Source of the DNA: Minisyncoccota bacterium
Lineage (GTDB): Bacteria > Patescibacteriota > Microgenomatia > UBA1400 > PJMF01
Assembly: GCA_003518205.1 (NCBI GenBank)
Contig: DOZC01000014.1
Span: 4,276-14,708, forward strand
Direction of reading: 5' to 3'
Length of the DNA stretch: 10,433 bases
Shown piece after piece: positions 1 through 7,309 of this stretch (positions are counted from its first letter, which is position 1; each line of letters starts with the position of its first letter). Made by a program: the position numbers and the translations under genes. The notes beneath the pieces are model-generated. The model searched no databases. It saw nothing but the letters and a program-made list of their open reading frames with translations, and was not told where the DNA came from.

Positions 1-1223
1 GCTCCGGCTTGAACTTTAGCACCAGTTCTAAGCTGAATTGATTTTTGCCAATTGGCGTTAATGATGGCTTGGAAAGATGAGTTGGTTTTCATTTCTAATT
101 CCAACTCATTCAAAGCTTGAGTTAAATCTGATAATTTTAAAGTTTGATCAAACACCAAAACATTGGCTCCAGCCAACCAACTCAACCTCATTGATTCGAC
201 CAGAGTTAGTTGTTCGTCAGTTCGGTTCAAGGCCGCCCAACTGTTAACTCCATCAGCCAAAACAAAAATATCTGGAAAGGTGGTGGCAAAACTGATTAAA
301 CATTCGGCACTCTGGGTGCAGGGAAGATTGTCAAATCGTTCTGACACTCTAACTGGGCTAACCAAAACTCCGACATTGGGATAGGCTTCAAACACATTTT
401 TGAACGGCTTCAAGTCTGAGGTGGTAGTGGCCAAGGCTTGAATGGTTTTCAGCGGATTTTGTTTAGCCTGACCCAACCCGGGAAAATGAGCCACTATCGG
501 AAAAATCCCATCGGCTGAAAAATTTTCAATATAGCGTCCGGCCGCTTCCGCCGCTTCCGGCCCATTGTCACAAATTTGATTTCCTTGAAAACTATTCACC
601 CCCACATCAATCACTGGACCGATAACGGCAGCAATTCCCAACTGAGATAACTGGACGGCAGAATTAGCTAAGGCAGGCTCACTCGCTACTTGGGCTGAAC
701 AAATTTGACTCATGGTCGGTAAGGTTTCAAAACCCTGTCCCCGAAGGTTTTGACTGCCGCCAAAATGAGTTACCGTCAATAGAGGCGGCCAAGTCCAGTC
801 GTTGGCCAGTTTTAATAAACTTTGAGTAACTTGATTAGCTTGACTGCGGTTCATCACTGAGGTTAATTTAATAAACCCTGGTTTTTCAGCCTGCAACCAA
901 GTGGCAGTTGCATCATCTATTTGGGTTTTGGCGCTACCACTGGCATTTGAATTAATCGAGGTAACAACCGAGACCATTAATAGCTGAGTAAGTTTTTCTC
1001 GATCAGTTTGAATTGGTGCCAAACCATTGCCTAAAATAGCTGAGTTCGTGGCTCCCTGACGGGGTTGAGGCGCCGGAACAACTGATGATTTGGACGAGGC
1101 TTTTTGATTCCAAAAAGGCTGAAACCACCGGTTGTAGCCCAGTCCTGCCATCAATAATATCAATCCGATTATTAAGATCAGAGTGGGCAGAAAATTAGTT
1201 TTGGGAGCAGCAATTTGGGTCAT
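1..1223 (-). CDS. Membrane-anchored glycoside hydrolase family 3-like protein, degenerate (partial, runs off left edge)
   Basis: Reading the minus strand from the ATG at 1223 gives 407 open codons with no stop before the window edge, so the C-terminus is missing. Residues 11-30 form one hydrophobic segment after a short N-terminus, so the protein is probably anchored with its bulk outside the cell. A Ser/Pro/Gln-rich linker (about 42-60) follows. Residues 75-375 follow the GH3 N-terminal barrel of NagZ-type beta-N-acetylhexosaminidases: REKLTQLLMVS (75-85), FGG..LR (154-161), GIAAVIGPVIDVGVN (196-210), AHFPGLG (245-251) and LADGV (322-326). Key family residues differ. The usual KHFPGHG is AHFPGLG, the Asp-x-His acid/base loop after it is not visible, and EGG is FGG; D324 may be the retained nucleophile. 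It could be a carbohydrate-binding pseudoenzyme or a diverged hydrolase. It starts 11 bases after the preceding gene, so it is probably last or late in the operon. The fold is likely; activity is doubtful. Confidence 0.72.
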   Translation of the reverse strand, partial: MTQIAAPKTNFLPTLILIIGLILLMAGLGYNRWFQPFWNQKASSKSSVVPAPQPRQGATNSAILGNGLAPIQTDREKLTQLLMVSVVTSINSNASGSAKTQIDDATATWLQAEKPGFIKLTSVMNRSQANQVTQSLLKLANDWTWPPLLTVTHFGGSQNLRGQGFETLPTMSQICSAQVASEPALANSAVQLSQLGIAAVIGPVIDVGVNSFQGNQICDNGPEAAEAAGRYIENFSADGIFPIVAHFPGLGQAKQNPLKTIQALATTTSDLKPFKNVFEAYPNVGVLVSPVRVSERFDNLPCTQSAECLISFATTFPDIFVLADGVNSWAALNRTDEQLTLVESMRLSWLAGANVLVFDQTLKLSDLTQALNELELEMKTNSSFQAIINANWQKSIQLRTGAKVQAG

Positions 1224-1234
1224 AAAAATTTTAA

Positions 1235-1537
1235 TTATTTAGTTTGACGCTGATCTTTAAGTTGCTTTAACTTCCACATAAACAATCGAGCACGACTCAA
1301 GGCCTGAGCATCACTGACAAATGACCTGGCTTGCTCCAGAAGAGCGCGATCGGTAGTTTTGGCCAACCTAATATACAAGCTTTTGTGAGCCAAATCATTA
1401 AGCTCCACCGCCAATCGATAGCCAAAATCTTGAAACTCTTGAGAGATATAGCCTTTGTCAGTGGGAAGTTGGTAGTTGGCAAACAAGCCGCCTAATACTT
1501 GAAAGCCTTTGGTGGTCGCAACGGCCATATTGATCAT
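1235..1537 (-). CDS. Conserved-looking small protein of unknown function (100 aa)
   Basis: I do not recognise a named family. The 100-residue product has no signal peptide or membrane segment. It looks like a soluble, mostly helical protein: an N-terminal stretch rich in Gly and aromatics (KGFQVLGGLFANYQLP, 11-26) is followed by charged amphipathic helices (about 35-95) and a basic tail ending KLKQLKDQRQTK. The start is ATG at 1537, 12 bases after the transporter stop codon; an in-frame ATG three codons later is an alternative. Neither has a clear Shine-Dalgarno sequence. It lies between the transporter and the GH3-like gene on the same strand with very short gaps, so it is probably co-transcribed and real. 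A second reading frame inside this span (1297-1482) is a shadow. The position does not reveal the function. Confidence 0.7.
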   Translation of the reverse strand: MINMAVATTKGFQVLGGLFANYQLPTDKGYISQEFQDFGYRLAVELNDLAHKSLYIRLAKTTDRALLEQARSFVSDAQALSRARLFMWKLKQLKDQRQTK

Positions 1538-1549
1538 TGTATCAGGGGT

Positions 1550-2779
1550 TTACTCGGTTTTGTGTTCTCGAACCAACAAACTTAACCACACTCCTATTGC
1601 CGCCACTACAAAAACAGCTTTAAGCGGCCAACCAAATAAGCCAAATATTAATATAAATCCCAACCAAAACCCCACTGCTGCCAAACCAATAATAACTTCG
1701 CGATAAGCAAAAAATGATAGTGCTTCTCTCCCCTTACTGCGAACTAAAAACTGTTTATCAAAAAATAGCCAATGAAAACTAGCGGTTAATCTGTCACAGG
1801 TGTCAATCATGACAATTGACCAAATCGACCCAATTTGAGTCCGCATTAACCACAGCAATGAAAGCAAGCCTCCGGAAAACACAAAGGGGCGGCGATTATG
1901 AAGTTTGTCCAACCCGGCGGCAGTAATATAGGTCACTATCATGGCTAAAAACAGAGCCAACGAATAAAGATATCCCACTTCTTGAACTGAGCCTACCAAC
2001 AAAAAAACATAAAGTGGCCAGATACTTAAGGCCGCATCGTTGCTATATCGACCCACATACGAAAACGCTAGTTTTTGATAAGATCGTTCATGCAGCCAAG
2101 AAAAAAACTCTGTCCAACTAACTCTATCTTTGGCTTCACTCACATTAAGTTTCAAGGCCAAAATCATACCCACTAATACACAAACAATTCCTACTAAAAA
2201 TAAAGCCCCAAACCCTTGCCACATAATTAACCAACCTCCTAAAATCGGAGCTAATAAAACCACTAAGTGAAGTAAAAAATTAATCAACCCCACATCGGCT
2301 CCAAATCTGGTTTTAACAGCATTTTGACTTAAAAGCGTGAAGTAACTACTCCAAAATAAATTTTGAGTTCCATCTAAAACCGCCGCTGCCAAAACCAACC
2401 AAATAGCCTGGTCTTTTCCGATTAATAATAACCAGAATTGCATCATAAAACCCAATTGACTCAACTCAATGGCTCGTTGGGGCCCAATTTTGCTGATTAA
2501 TTGCGCTGAAGGAATAGCGGTGATTAAAGCCACCACGTTGCGAACTAGAAAAAACAGCGCCAGCCACATAACTCCCCGTTGCAAACTACTAAATTGATCA
2601 GGCCAAAAACTCAAACTTTGCCCTTGTTGAAACAAAAAGAGGGGTAAAAAAAATAACACCAGTTTTGCCGCCAATTCTCGACTAATTCTTAGTCCATTGA
2701 GCCACCACATTTGAGGAGTGTTGTCAAACTTTAAGTAAGGAAAGTGAGAGACGTGCAGCGAGCTGCGATCGGAAGTCAT
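1550..2779 (-). CDS. Major facilitator superfamily (MFS)-type transporter, substrate unknown
   Basis: From the ATG at 2779 this is a 409-residue, very hydrophobic protein with about 10-12 membrane helices, the usual size for MFS carriers. The first helix is near residues 38-52 (LVLFFLPLFLFQQG). A loop after an early helix, SKIGPQRAIELSQLG (about 96-110), resembles the conserved cytoplasmic 2-3 loop (motif A) of MFS proteins. A charged central loop (about 212-237, SEAKDRVSW) separates two six-helix-like halves. I chose 2779 over the longer reading frame from 2830 because its ATG overlaps the pth stop codon as ATGA, a typical arrangement for translational coupling, whereas the longer start would add 17 residues overlapping pth. 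The sequence does not show the substrate. Assignment to MFS is by topology and the loop motif only. Confidence 0.75.
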   Translation of the reverse strand: MTSDRSSLHVSHFPYLKFDNTPQMWWLNGLRISRELAAKLVLFFLPLFLFQQGQSLSFWPDQFSSLQRGVMWLALFFLVRNVVALITAIPSAQLISKIGPQRAIELSQLGFMMQFWLLLIGKDQAIWLVLAAAVLDGTQNLFWSSYFTLLSQNAVKTRFGADVGLINFLLHLVVLLAPILGGWLIMWQGFGALFLVGIVCVLVGMILALKLNVSEAKDRVSWTEFFSWLHERSYQKLAFSYVGRYSNDAALSIWPLYVFLLVGSVQEVGYLYSLALFLAMIVTYITAAGLDKLHNRRPFVFSGGLLSLLWLMRTQIGSIWSIVMIDTCDRLTASFHWLFFDKQFLVRSKGREALSFFAYREVIIGLAAVGFWLGFILIFGLFGWPLKAVFVVAAIGVWLSLLVREHKTE

Positions 2780-3354
2780 TTTAAACGAGCTGACCAACTC
2801 TCCAGCCATTGAGGGGGTAATTTTTGCCAAGCTAACTGCTCTTCCACTGTCCAGGATTGTAGTACATAAGTTTTGGCCGGCACTTGGCGCTTACCTCCTC
2901 TACCATCAATCCCGATTCTAACGTGCCAAAAATCTTGAGTTCCTAAATGCTGATAGATCGACAGCAAGCCATTGTGAATTTTGGGGCCTTTACCAAACTG
3001 AAGCTTGGCAGTTCCGAACTCAAGATCGAGATCATCATGAATCACCATGACTTGACTTAAAATTTTTTGCTGAGCGGCCAGAGATTGATGATTGAATTGA
3101 CTGAAATAATCCAAAGCCGCCCTAATAGCTGAACCGGAAGCATTCATAAATGTCTGAGGCTTAAGAAAAACCCAATCATCCAGTTTGCAAACTTCGGCCT
3201 GAATTTTTTTCATGGTTTGCCAGACGGGCGGTTGAGTAATTTGAACTTGAGAAGCCAGAGTTTCGGCCCAGATTTCCACTAATCGAAACCCGGCATTATG
3301 CCGAGATTGAGCGTATTCTGCTCCCGGGTTACCCAGTCCGACCACAAACCACAT
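2776..3354 (-). CDS. pth: Peptidyl-tRNA hydrolase
   Basis: Cytoplasmic enzyme that cleaves the ester bond of peptidyl-tRNAs dropped by stalled ribosomes, recycling tRNA. From the ATG at 3354 it is 192 residues, the normal family length. It begins with the family signature WFVVGLGNPGAEYAQSRHNA, which includes the catalytic His of RHN. Next come KPQTFMNASG (Asn that positions substrate), VIHDDLDLEFG (the catalytic-site Asp), IHNGLLSIYQHLG (the conserved His-Asn pair) and HVRIGIDGRGG. The pair is preceded by Lys-Ile where most relatives have Gly-Gly, a mild departure. Other possible starts are ATG at 3363 and TTG at 3390, directly after the ligase stop; I prefer 3354 because the family motif normally lies a few residues from the N-terminus. 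The TGA stop overlaps the transporter ATG, so the two are probably translationally coupled. Family assignment is firm; only the exact start is uncertain. Confidence 0.95.
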   Translation of the reverse strand: MWFVVGLGNPGAEYAQSRHNAGFRLVEIWAETLASQVQITQPPVWQTMKKIQAEVCKLDDWVFLKPQTFMNASGSAIRAALDYFSQFNHQSLAAQQKILSQVMVIHDDLDLEFGTAKLQFGKGPKIHNGLLSIYQHLGTQDFWHVRIGIDGRGGKRQVPAKTYVLQSWTVEEQLAWQKLPPQWLESWSARLK

Positions 3355-3390
3355 AGCCACCATGGTACGCAACCAGGGTGCTGAACGCAA

Positions 3391-5364
3391 TTAGTCTTTG
3401 GCCATCAGTCGCGACTGCAGTTGACACAACTCTTTGAGCTCCGCCACTGTGGTGGCTTGTTCCCAACCCTTGTCGGCTCTGACTTTCACCAACCGCGGAA
3501 ACCGCAATGACACTCCAGCGGCGTGAGTCGGTGAGGTGGTAATTTCATCAGCGGCTATTTCTAGAACCAAACCTGGCTCCAACCAACCATCTGGTTGAAG
3601 ACTAGTGGGAATCTCGTAAATAGCTGGCTTTGTGGCAGAGCGCATTTGATCGGCCTGACGACGAAGTAGCTGAAACTCTTCATCAGTTAATCCAGTGCCG
3701 AGTTTGGCTACTGAGACAATTCTTATAGACCCACTGTCGGTCTTTGCGGCGTCTGACTCTAAAACTCCCAACAAAAAGGCCCCAACTCCAAATATCGTGC
3801 GCTTGCCTTTGCCCAAATAATAGCCCATCACCACACAGTCAATGGTGTCAGCCAATTTGCCGCTTGTCCCTTCCGGTTCTTTAATTTTGACCCACCGCCA
3901 ACCTTTGCGGCCACTGCGATAAATCGAATCAGCCTGTTTGACAACAACTCCTTCCAGTCCCACCCCTAATTGAGTTTCGTGAAATTGATGCAAAGTTTCA
4001 GGATCTGAAGTTTCCAGATATCTGGTTTGTCTCACAGTTTCAGTTTCAGCACTTGGCGGCAACAATTTTTGGAGCCACTGCTTGCGCTGACTCAGAGGTT
4101 CATCCACCAAAGATCTATCATCAAGAGCCATCAAATCAAACACAAAGCAACGAATTGGCACTGAGGCAGCTTTGGCGGCAACTTCATGTTTGCGTTTACG
4201 AGTAATCGTAGCCTGAAACGACAAAATCTGCCCGGTTTCAGGATCATAGCCCACCGCCTCGGCATCTAAAATGCAGTTGCGACACTTGAGGTGGGCAAAA
4301 CCTTGTTGAAGCTCAGGAAACATGGCTGTAACTTCATCGAGGTTTCTGGTGAAGGCCTTAACCCAACCCGCCTCTAAATTGCAGTGAATTTGCAGTCGCA
4401 GGCCATCATATTTTGGTTCGGCATAAACTCGGGGCATTTTGGCAATAATTTCCTCAGCCGTGTTAAGTCTTTGACATAAGGCTGGCATGACCGGCACCCC
4501 GATTTCAACTTCATAACTTTCTAAGGCGGCTGAAATTTCTGCAGTTCCAGCGTTAACACTGACGTTGGTGCCAAACTCAGCATTAGTTTTAGTTCCTAGG
4601 TCAGCAGCCAAGTAAGCTGCGGCTAATTTGCCAATATCAGCTTTTTTTTGATAGGCCAACTCCAAAATCTCCCGATCGCGCTTGTCGCCATGCTTGGCCC
4701 AAGATAGGGCATCCATCAAAGTCATGGTTGAAAAACCCAGGCGGAGTTTTCCCATCACCATTCTGATCACAAATTTGGCTCCAGTTGGATCTAATTCTTC
4801 CAACAAAGCTAATAACAGTTGCTGTTTTTGGTCTTGAGACCCCGTGCCTCCGACTCGGGCTATGGCCAATAATTGTTGATAGACTGAAAGAATGTCTGGA
4901 TTAGTCGTGGGTTTTTGAGCCGATTTTTTCTGAGCGTGGCTCTGCTGAGCTTGTTTAATCTCAGCCGTCAAAACACCCAAATCTCCCAAATTTCGAAATC
5001 TCTGGCCTACCATTTCGGCCAACTGATCTGTTCCGGCTCTAATTTCTAGCTCTGGCTCTGGCGCGAACAAACTCATCGCTCCACCGGCCTTTTGAGTGGC
5101 TAATTTAACTGCGGCTTGAGTTGGGGGTAAATAATTTTGCCGTCTGGCCAACAGCACTAAAGTGCGTAAAACCAGTTTTTGGGCTAATTGAAACTCGAGA
5201 TTTTGATAACTGGGTAATAGTTTGCCCTGAAGCAAATAGCAGGTCACAATGATTTCATCGGGATTAAGCTGATTGAGTAAAATAGCTAACTGCGCCGTAA
5301 TGGCCAACCGAGCCGCTGTAGATTCTAATTGTTCTAGCTGCTCAGCTAATTGATGAAACGTCAT
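3391..5364 (-). CDS. lig: ATP-dependent DNA ligase (archaeal/eukaryal type I-like)
   Basis: Seals nicks in duplex DNA through an enzyme-AMP intermediate. The 657-residue protein has three expected parts. The N-terminal DNA-binding domain (about 1-285) includes LDPTGAKFVIRMVMGKLRLG (191-210). The nucleotidyltransferase domain (about 290-500) has motif I EPKYDGLRLQIH with K318 as the likely AMP-accepting lysine, motif III-like VFDLMALDD (408-416), motif IV EGVVVK (471-476) and motif V WVKIK (491-495). The OB-fold domain (about 505-657) includes DTIDCVVMGYYLGKGKR (506-522) and motif VI-like LRFPRLVKVRADKG (620-633). It is somewhat longer than the roughly 560-600 residues common in archaeal ligases, with low-complexity Gln/Lys/Ala-rich sequence around 137-155. 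Bacteria normally rely on NAD-dependent LigA, so this is an accessory or transferred-type ligase. No Ku or LigD polymerase domain is adjacent. It follows fic by 17 bases on the same strand. Confidence 0.95.
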   Translation of the reverse strand: MTFHQLAEQLEQLESTAARLAITAQLAILLNQLNPDEIIVTCYLLQGKLLPSYQNLEFQLAQKLVLRTLVLLARRQNYLPPTQAAVKLATQKAGGAMSLFAPEPELEIRAGTDQLAEMVGQRFRNLGDLGVLTAEIKQAQQSHAQKKSAQKPTTNPDILSVYQQLLAIARVGGTGSQDQKQQLLLALLEELDPTGAKFVIRMVMGKLRLGFSTMTLMDALSWAKHGDKRDREILELAYQKKADIGKLAAAYLAADLGTKTNAEFGTNVSVNAGTAEISAALESYEVEIGVPVMPALCQRLNTAEEIIAKMPRVYAEPKYDGLRLQIHCNLEAGWVKAFTRNLDEVTAMFPELQQGFAHLKCRNCILDAEAVGYDPETGQILSFQATITRKRKHEVAAKAASVPIRCFVFDLMALDDRSLVDEPLSQRKQWLQKLLPPSAETETVRQTRYLETSDPETLHQFHETQLGVGLEGVVVKQADSIYRSGRKGWRWVKIKEPEGTSGKLADTIDCVVMGYYLGKGKRTIFGVGAFLLGVLESDAAKTDSGSIRIVSVAKLGTGLTDEEFQLLRRQADQMRSATKPAIYEIPTSLQPDGWLEPGLVLEIAADEITTSPTHAAGVSLRFPRLVKVRADKGWEQATTVAELKELCQLQSRLMAKD

Positions 5365-5381
5365 GATGTCATCTTACCGCA

Positions 5382-6488
5382 TCAGTCGATCATTAAATAG
5401 CGCACGCCTTTGGTGACGCCTTGCTTGCGCACCACACCTTTTTTGATCAAATCCTTCAAATCTCTTAAAATCGTATCAGTGGAAATATTGGGCAAAAGTT
5501 GCTGAGCCATATCTGAGGTGAGTTCGCCTTGATTTTGCAAAGCTTCCAATAAAATAATTTGCCGCTCAGACAAAGCTACTTGAGCTCCTAATTCTTGCTG
5601 GAGCCGAAGATCCTGGGAAAGCTTCATGACTTGAGATTTGATTTTATCAATCTCCACTGCCACGCCATAGCAAAAATATTCTAGCCAGAAAGTCACATCT
5701 AATTGGTTTTGTTGAACTGATAGTAAAGCTTGATAATATTTGTCCACATCACTGTCAAAATATTGTTCCAGAGAAAAAAACTTTTTAAAATCATAACCAC
5801 TCTGTTGCAGCACCAACGAAGCCATGGCTCTGGCCGTGCGGCCGTTGCCCTCAATAAATGGATGAATATAAACCAAATGGTAGTGAGTAATTCCAGCTTT
5901 AAAAACAGGATGAAGCGTTTGAGCTTCAGAACTAATCAGCCATTCAAAAAACTCTTCCATCAAAAATGGCACCTCGACTGAAACCGGGGGTCGAAACACC
6001 ACTCCTCCATCCTGAGTGCCCTTAACCACAACCTGTTGCTTGCGAAACTCACCTGTTTGATCAACAGCTAAAAGATTTTGCATGGTTAGCGCATGAAGAG
6101 TTTTGAGAGTTTCAATCGACAAAGTGGTGGCCATTTTGCCAGGATTTAATTTGAGCTGGTCGATCCAAGAAATAACCTGACGATAATTAATCACTTCTTG
6201 AATATCGCGCTCTCTGGCCAAAACTCCAGCTTGTTTGGCCAACTCAGTCGGAGTTAAACCAGGCTCAGCGTCAGTCTGAGCTGCCACTAATCGTTGAGTT
6301 TGGTCAGCTGTTAAATCATTGCCCTCGATTTTGGTACCAAAATGCACCGTTCGTTGAAGGGCTTCAGCCCGAAATTTAGACTCCCAAGCCGGCACCAGTG
6401 GTGCATGATCAATCAAAGCTTTGGCGGCCTCAATGGTCGAAATATAAGTGACTAGGTTGTTGGTAATACGAAAACGAGGTTGGTACAT
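5382..6488 (-). CDS. Fic family protein (probable AMP-transferase) with C-terminal winged helix
   Basis: From the ATG at 6488 this is 368 residues. Fic proteins usually transfer AMP from ATP to a Ser, Thr or Tyr hydroxyl of a target protein. The catalytic motif HPFIEGNGRTAR is at 209-220, with Glu where many have Asp. A substrate-flap-like strand, GGVVFRPPVSVE, precedes it (about 161-172). An N-terminal TKIEGN (52-57) matches the autoinhibitory helix of class II Fic proteins, although the position four before the Glu is Gly rather than Ser/Thr. Residues about 306-365 (SERQIILLEAL to GVRYLM) look like a winged-helix DNA-binding domain, as in many Fic proteins that may act as regulators. I prefer ATG 6488 to the upstream in-frame GTG at 6557, because a -10-like TAGAAT lies between them and family members begin near this point. 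It is the first gene of the probable operon, 17 bases before the ligase. The target is unknown; no antitoxin-like partner is clearly visible. Confidence 0.9.
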   Translation of the reverse strand: MYQPRFRITNNLVTYISTIEAAKALIDHAPLVPAWESKFRAEALQRTVHFGTKIEGNDLTADQTQRLVAAQTDAEPGLTPTELAKQAGVLARERDIQEVINYRQVISWIDQLKLNPGKMATTLSIETLKTLHALTMQNLLAVDQTGEFRKQQVVVKGTQDGGVVFRPPVSVEVPFLMEEFFEWLISSEAQTLHPVFKAGITHYHLVYIHPFIEGNGRTARAMASLVLQQSGYDFKKFFSLEQYFDSDVDKYYQALLSVQQNQLDVTFWLEYFCYGVAVEIDKIKSQVMKLSQDLRLQQELGAQVALSERQIILLEALQNQGELTSDMAQQLLPNISTDTILRDLKDLIKKGVVRKQGVTKGVRYLMID

Positions 6489-6501
6489 TAGTTGAAACCG
6501 T

Positions 6502-6507
6502 ATTCTA
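6502..6507 (-). promoter_or_regulatory. Putative -10 element upstream of fic operon
   Basis: On the minus strand TAGAAT (one mismatch from TATAAT) ends 13 bases before the fic ATG at 6488. A start point about seven bases downstream would leave only a very short leader. The -35 region is weak (TGCATA at 17-base spacing), so this is a tentative call. It supports the 6488 start over the GTG at 6557. Confidence 0.35.
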
Positions 6508-6611
6508 CCTGAATTCTTGCAAAATATGCAGGGATTTTTAGTCCAGTCTTGTGACACACAACACTAGTTTGGGACTTTTATGACTCAAGCTAAAAAACAA
6601 TCTAGCGCAAA

Positions 6612-6880
6612 CTATGAGTCCTGATCTCCAGGAGGAAGTTTGTTTGTTTTTGTTAACCGATTAATCAAACCATCCCACTGCTGTTTGATTGCATTGATTC
6701 TTGAGTTTAAATCGGCACTGACATTTTCAGCCGTGTGAGACTCAATTGGCGCCACCGGAACTCCAGCAGCTCTTGCTCGAGCTGCTAATTCTCGATTTAA
6801 TTCTGCAAGTTTTTTTAGAACTTCATCTTGACCGCTAACAAGATCATTTTTGGACTTGGGGGGGGTGAAAGCTCGTGCAT
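6612..6880 (-). CDS. Small soluble helical protein, reading frame interrupted at a run of eight C (possible frameshift)
   Basis: On the minus strand a good coding-like frame ends at TAG 6612 and reads back through helical, charged sequence such as DEVLKKLAELNRELAARARA and SRINAIKQQWDGLINRL. It has no ATG, GTG or TTG near its front; in-frame sequence continues to a TAA near 6893. An ATG at 6880 (MHELSPPP) opens the neighbouring frame, which stops after 21 codons. The two frames meet at eight consecutive C (G on the plus strand, 6858-6865). With nine C the ATG would lead directly into the long frame, giving an 89-residue protein starting MHELSPPPKSKNDLV. The product would be soluble, with two predicted helices and a Pro/Asp tail. 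No family is recognised. Explanations are a sequencing or assembly error, a phase-variable or slippery tract, or a decaying gene. It lies upstream of fic on the same strand, with 123 bases between. Confidence 0.5.
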
Positions 6881-6961
6881 ATGATTGATTTTATCTCAAA
6901 TTGAATCAAAAATCCCTCAATCAATTTATGCTACACTCGTGTCGTACTTAAAAGAAATTTT
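6881..6961. other. Divergent AT-rich intergenic region
   Basis: This 81-base region separates the minus-strand small gene from the plus-strand DUF5654 gene and should carry both promoters. It contains short inverted repeats: attgatt near 6884 pairs with aatcaat near 6919, and aattga near 6899 pairs with tcaatt near 6921. In sequence this AT-rich these could be chance or an operator. No riboswitch or RNA gene is recognisable. Confidence 0.4.
6929..6937 (+). promoter_or_regulatory. Putative extended -10 element for the DUF5654-dehydratase pair
   Basis: TGCTACACT is an extended -10 form (TG, one base, then TACACT, two mismatches from TATAAT), 24 bases before the ATG at 6962. No good -35 box lies at standard spacing; TTGAAT at 6901 is too far away. 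The location fits a promoter for the two downstream genes, but the match is modest. Confidence 0.35.
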
Positions 6962-7300
6962 ATGTCCAATCTCCAAACTCCCGAAACCATCCAAGATTTG
7001 CCCAACGCTTTTGTCAAAAACTTAATTACTTTATTTACTGGAGGATTTGGAATTGTGGTTGGTTTAGCCTGGACAGAAGTGATTAAGCTGGTGGTCAGCC
7101 AATATATTGATCCGCTTTTGGGAAAAAATGGCAGTTTAATTTCACTTTTGATTTACGCCATAGTAATGACTTTTTTGGCGGTGATAGTAACTATGCAATT
7201 GACTCAATTGGAGAAAAAGCTGGCTAAAATCACCGGCCTGCTGACTAAACGCCAAACCAAAGCTGATGCTCCAATGCCAAATTCAAAAAAATTTACTTAA
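6962..7300 (+). CDS. DUF5654-like two-helix membrane protein
   Basis: A 112-residue protein with two membrane helices: residues about 21-43, containing LITLFTGGFGIVVGLAW, and about 58-80, containing SLLIYAIVMTFLAVIVT. A basic, charged C-terminal tail (84-112) is probably cytoplasmic. The pattern F-x-x-x-L-I-T-L followed by G-x-x-x-G-L-A-W and a second helix with YAIVMT matches my memory of the DUF5654 family, small membrane proteins found in archaea and candidate-phylum bacteria with no established function. The ATG at 6962 is the first start after the putative promoter and has no Shine-Dalgarno sequence. Nine bases separate its stop from the dehydratase start, so they are probably co-transcribed. 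This co-transcription does not by itself indicate a shared function. Confidence 0.75.
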   Translation: MSNLQTPETIQDLPNAFVKNLITLFTGGFGIVVGLAWTEVIKLVVSQYIDPLLGKNGSLISLLIYAIVMTFLAVIVTMQLTQLEKKLAKITGLLTKRQTKADAPMPNSKKFT

Positions 7301-7309
7301 ATCGCTCAC

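Noticed and set aside
163-384. Plus-strand open frame of 73 codons.
   Set aside because: It is a shadow of the GH3-like gene, which has clear family motifs on the opposite strand.
6489-6557. GTG-started N-terminal extension of the Fic protein (23 extra residues).
   Set aside because: The extension is not typical of the family, and a -10-like box lies between the two starts.
6572-6620. Inverted repeat gactca/tgagtc at the end of the small gene, considered as its terminator.
   Set aside because: The stem is only six bases with a long loop and no T-run, so it is not convincing.
6630-6642. Perfect AGGAGG followed seven bases on by a possible TTG start on the plus strand.
   Set aside because: It is the complement of the Pro-Pro codons near the end of the minus-strand small gene, and the plus-strand frame is short and unconvincing.
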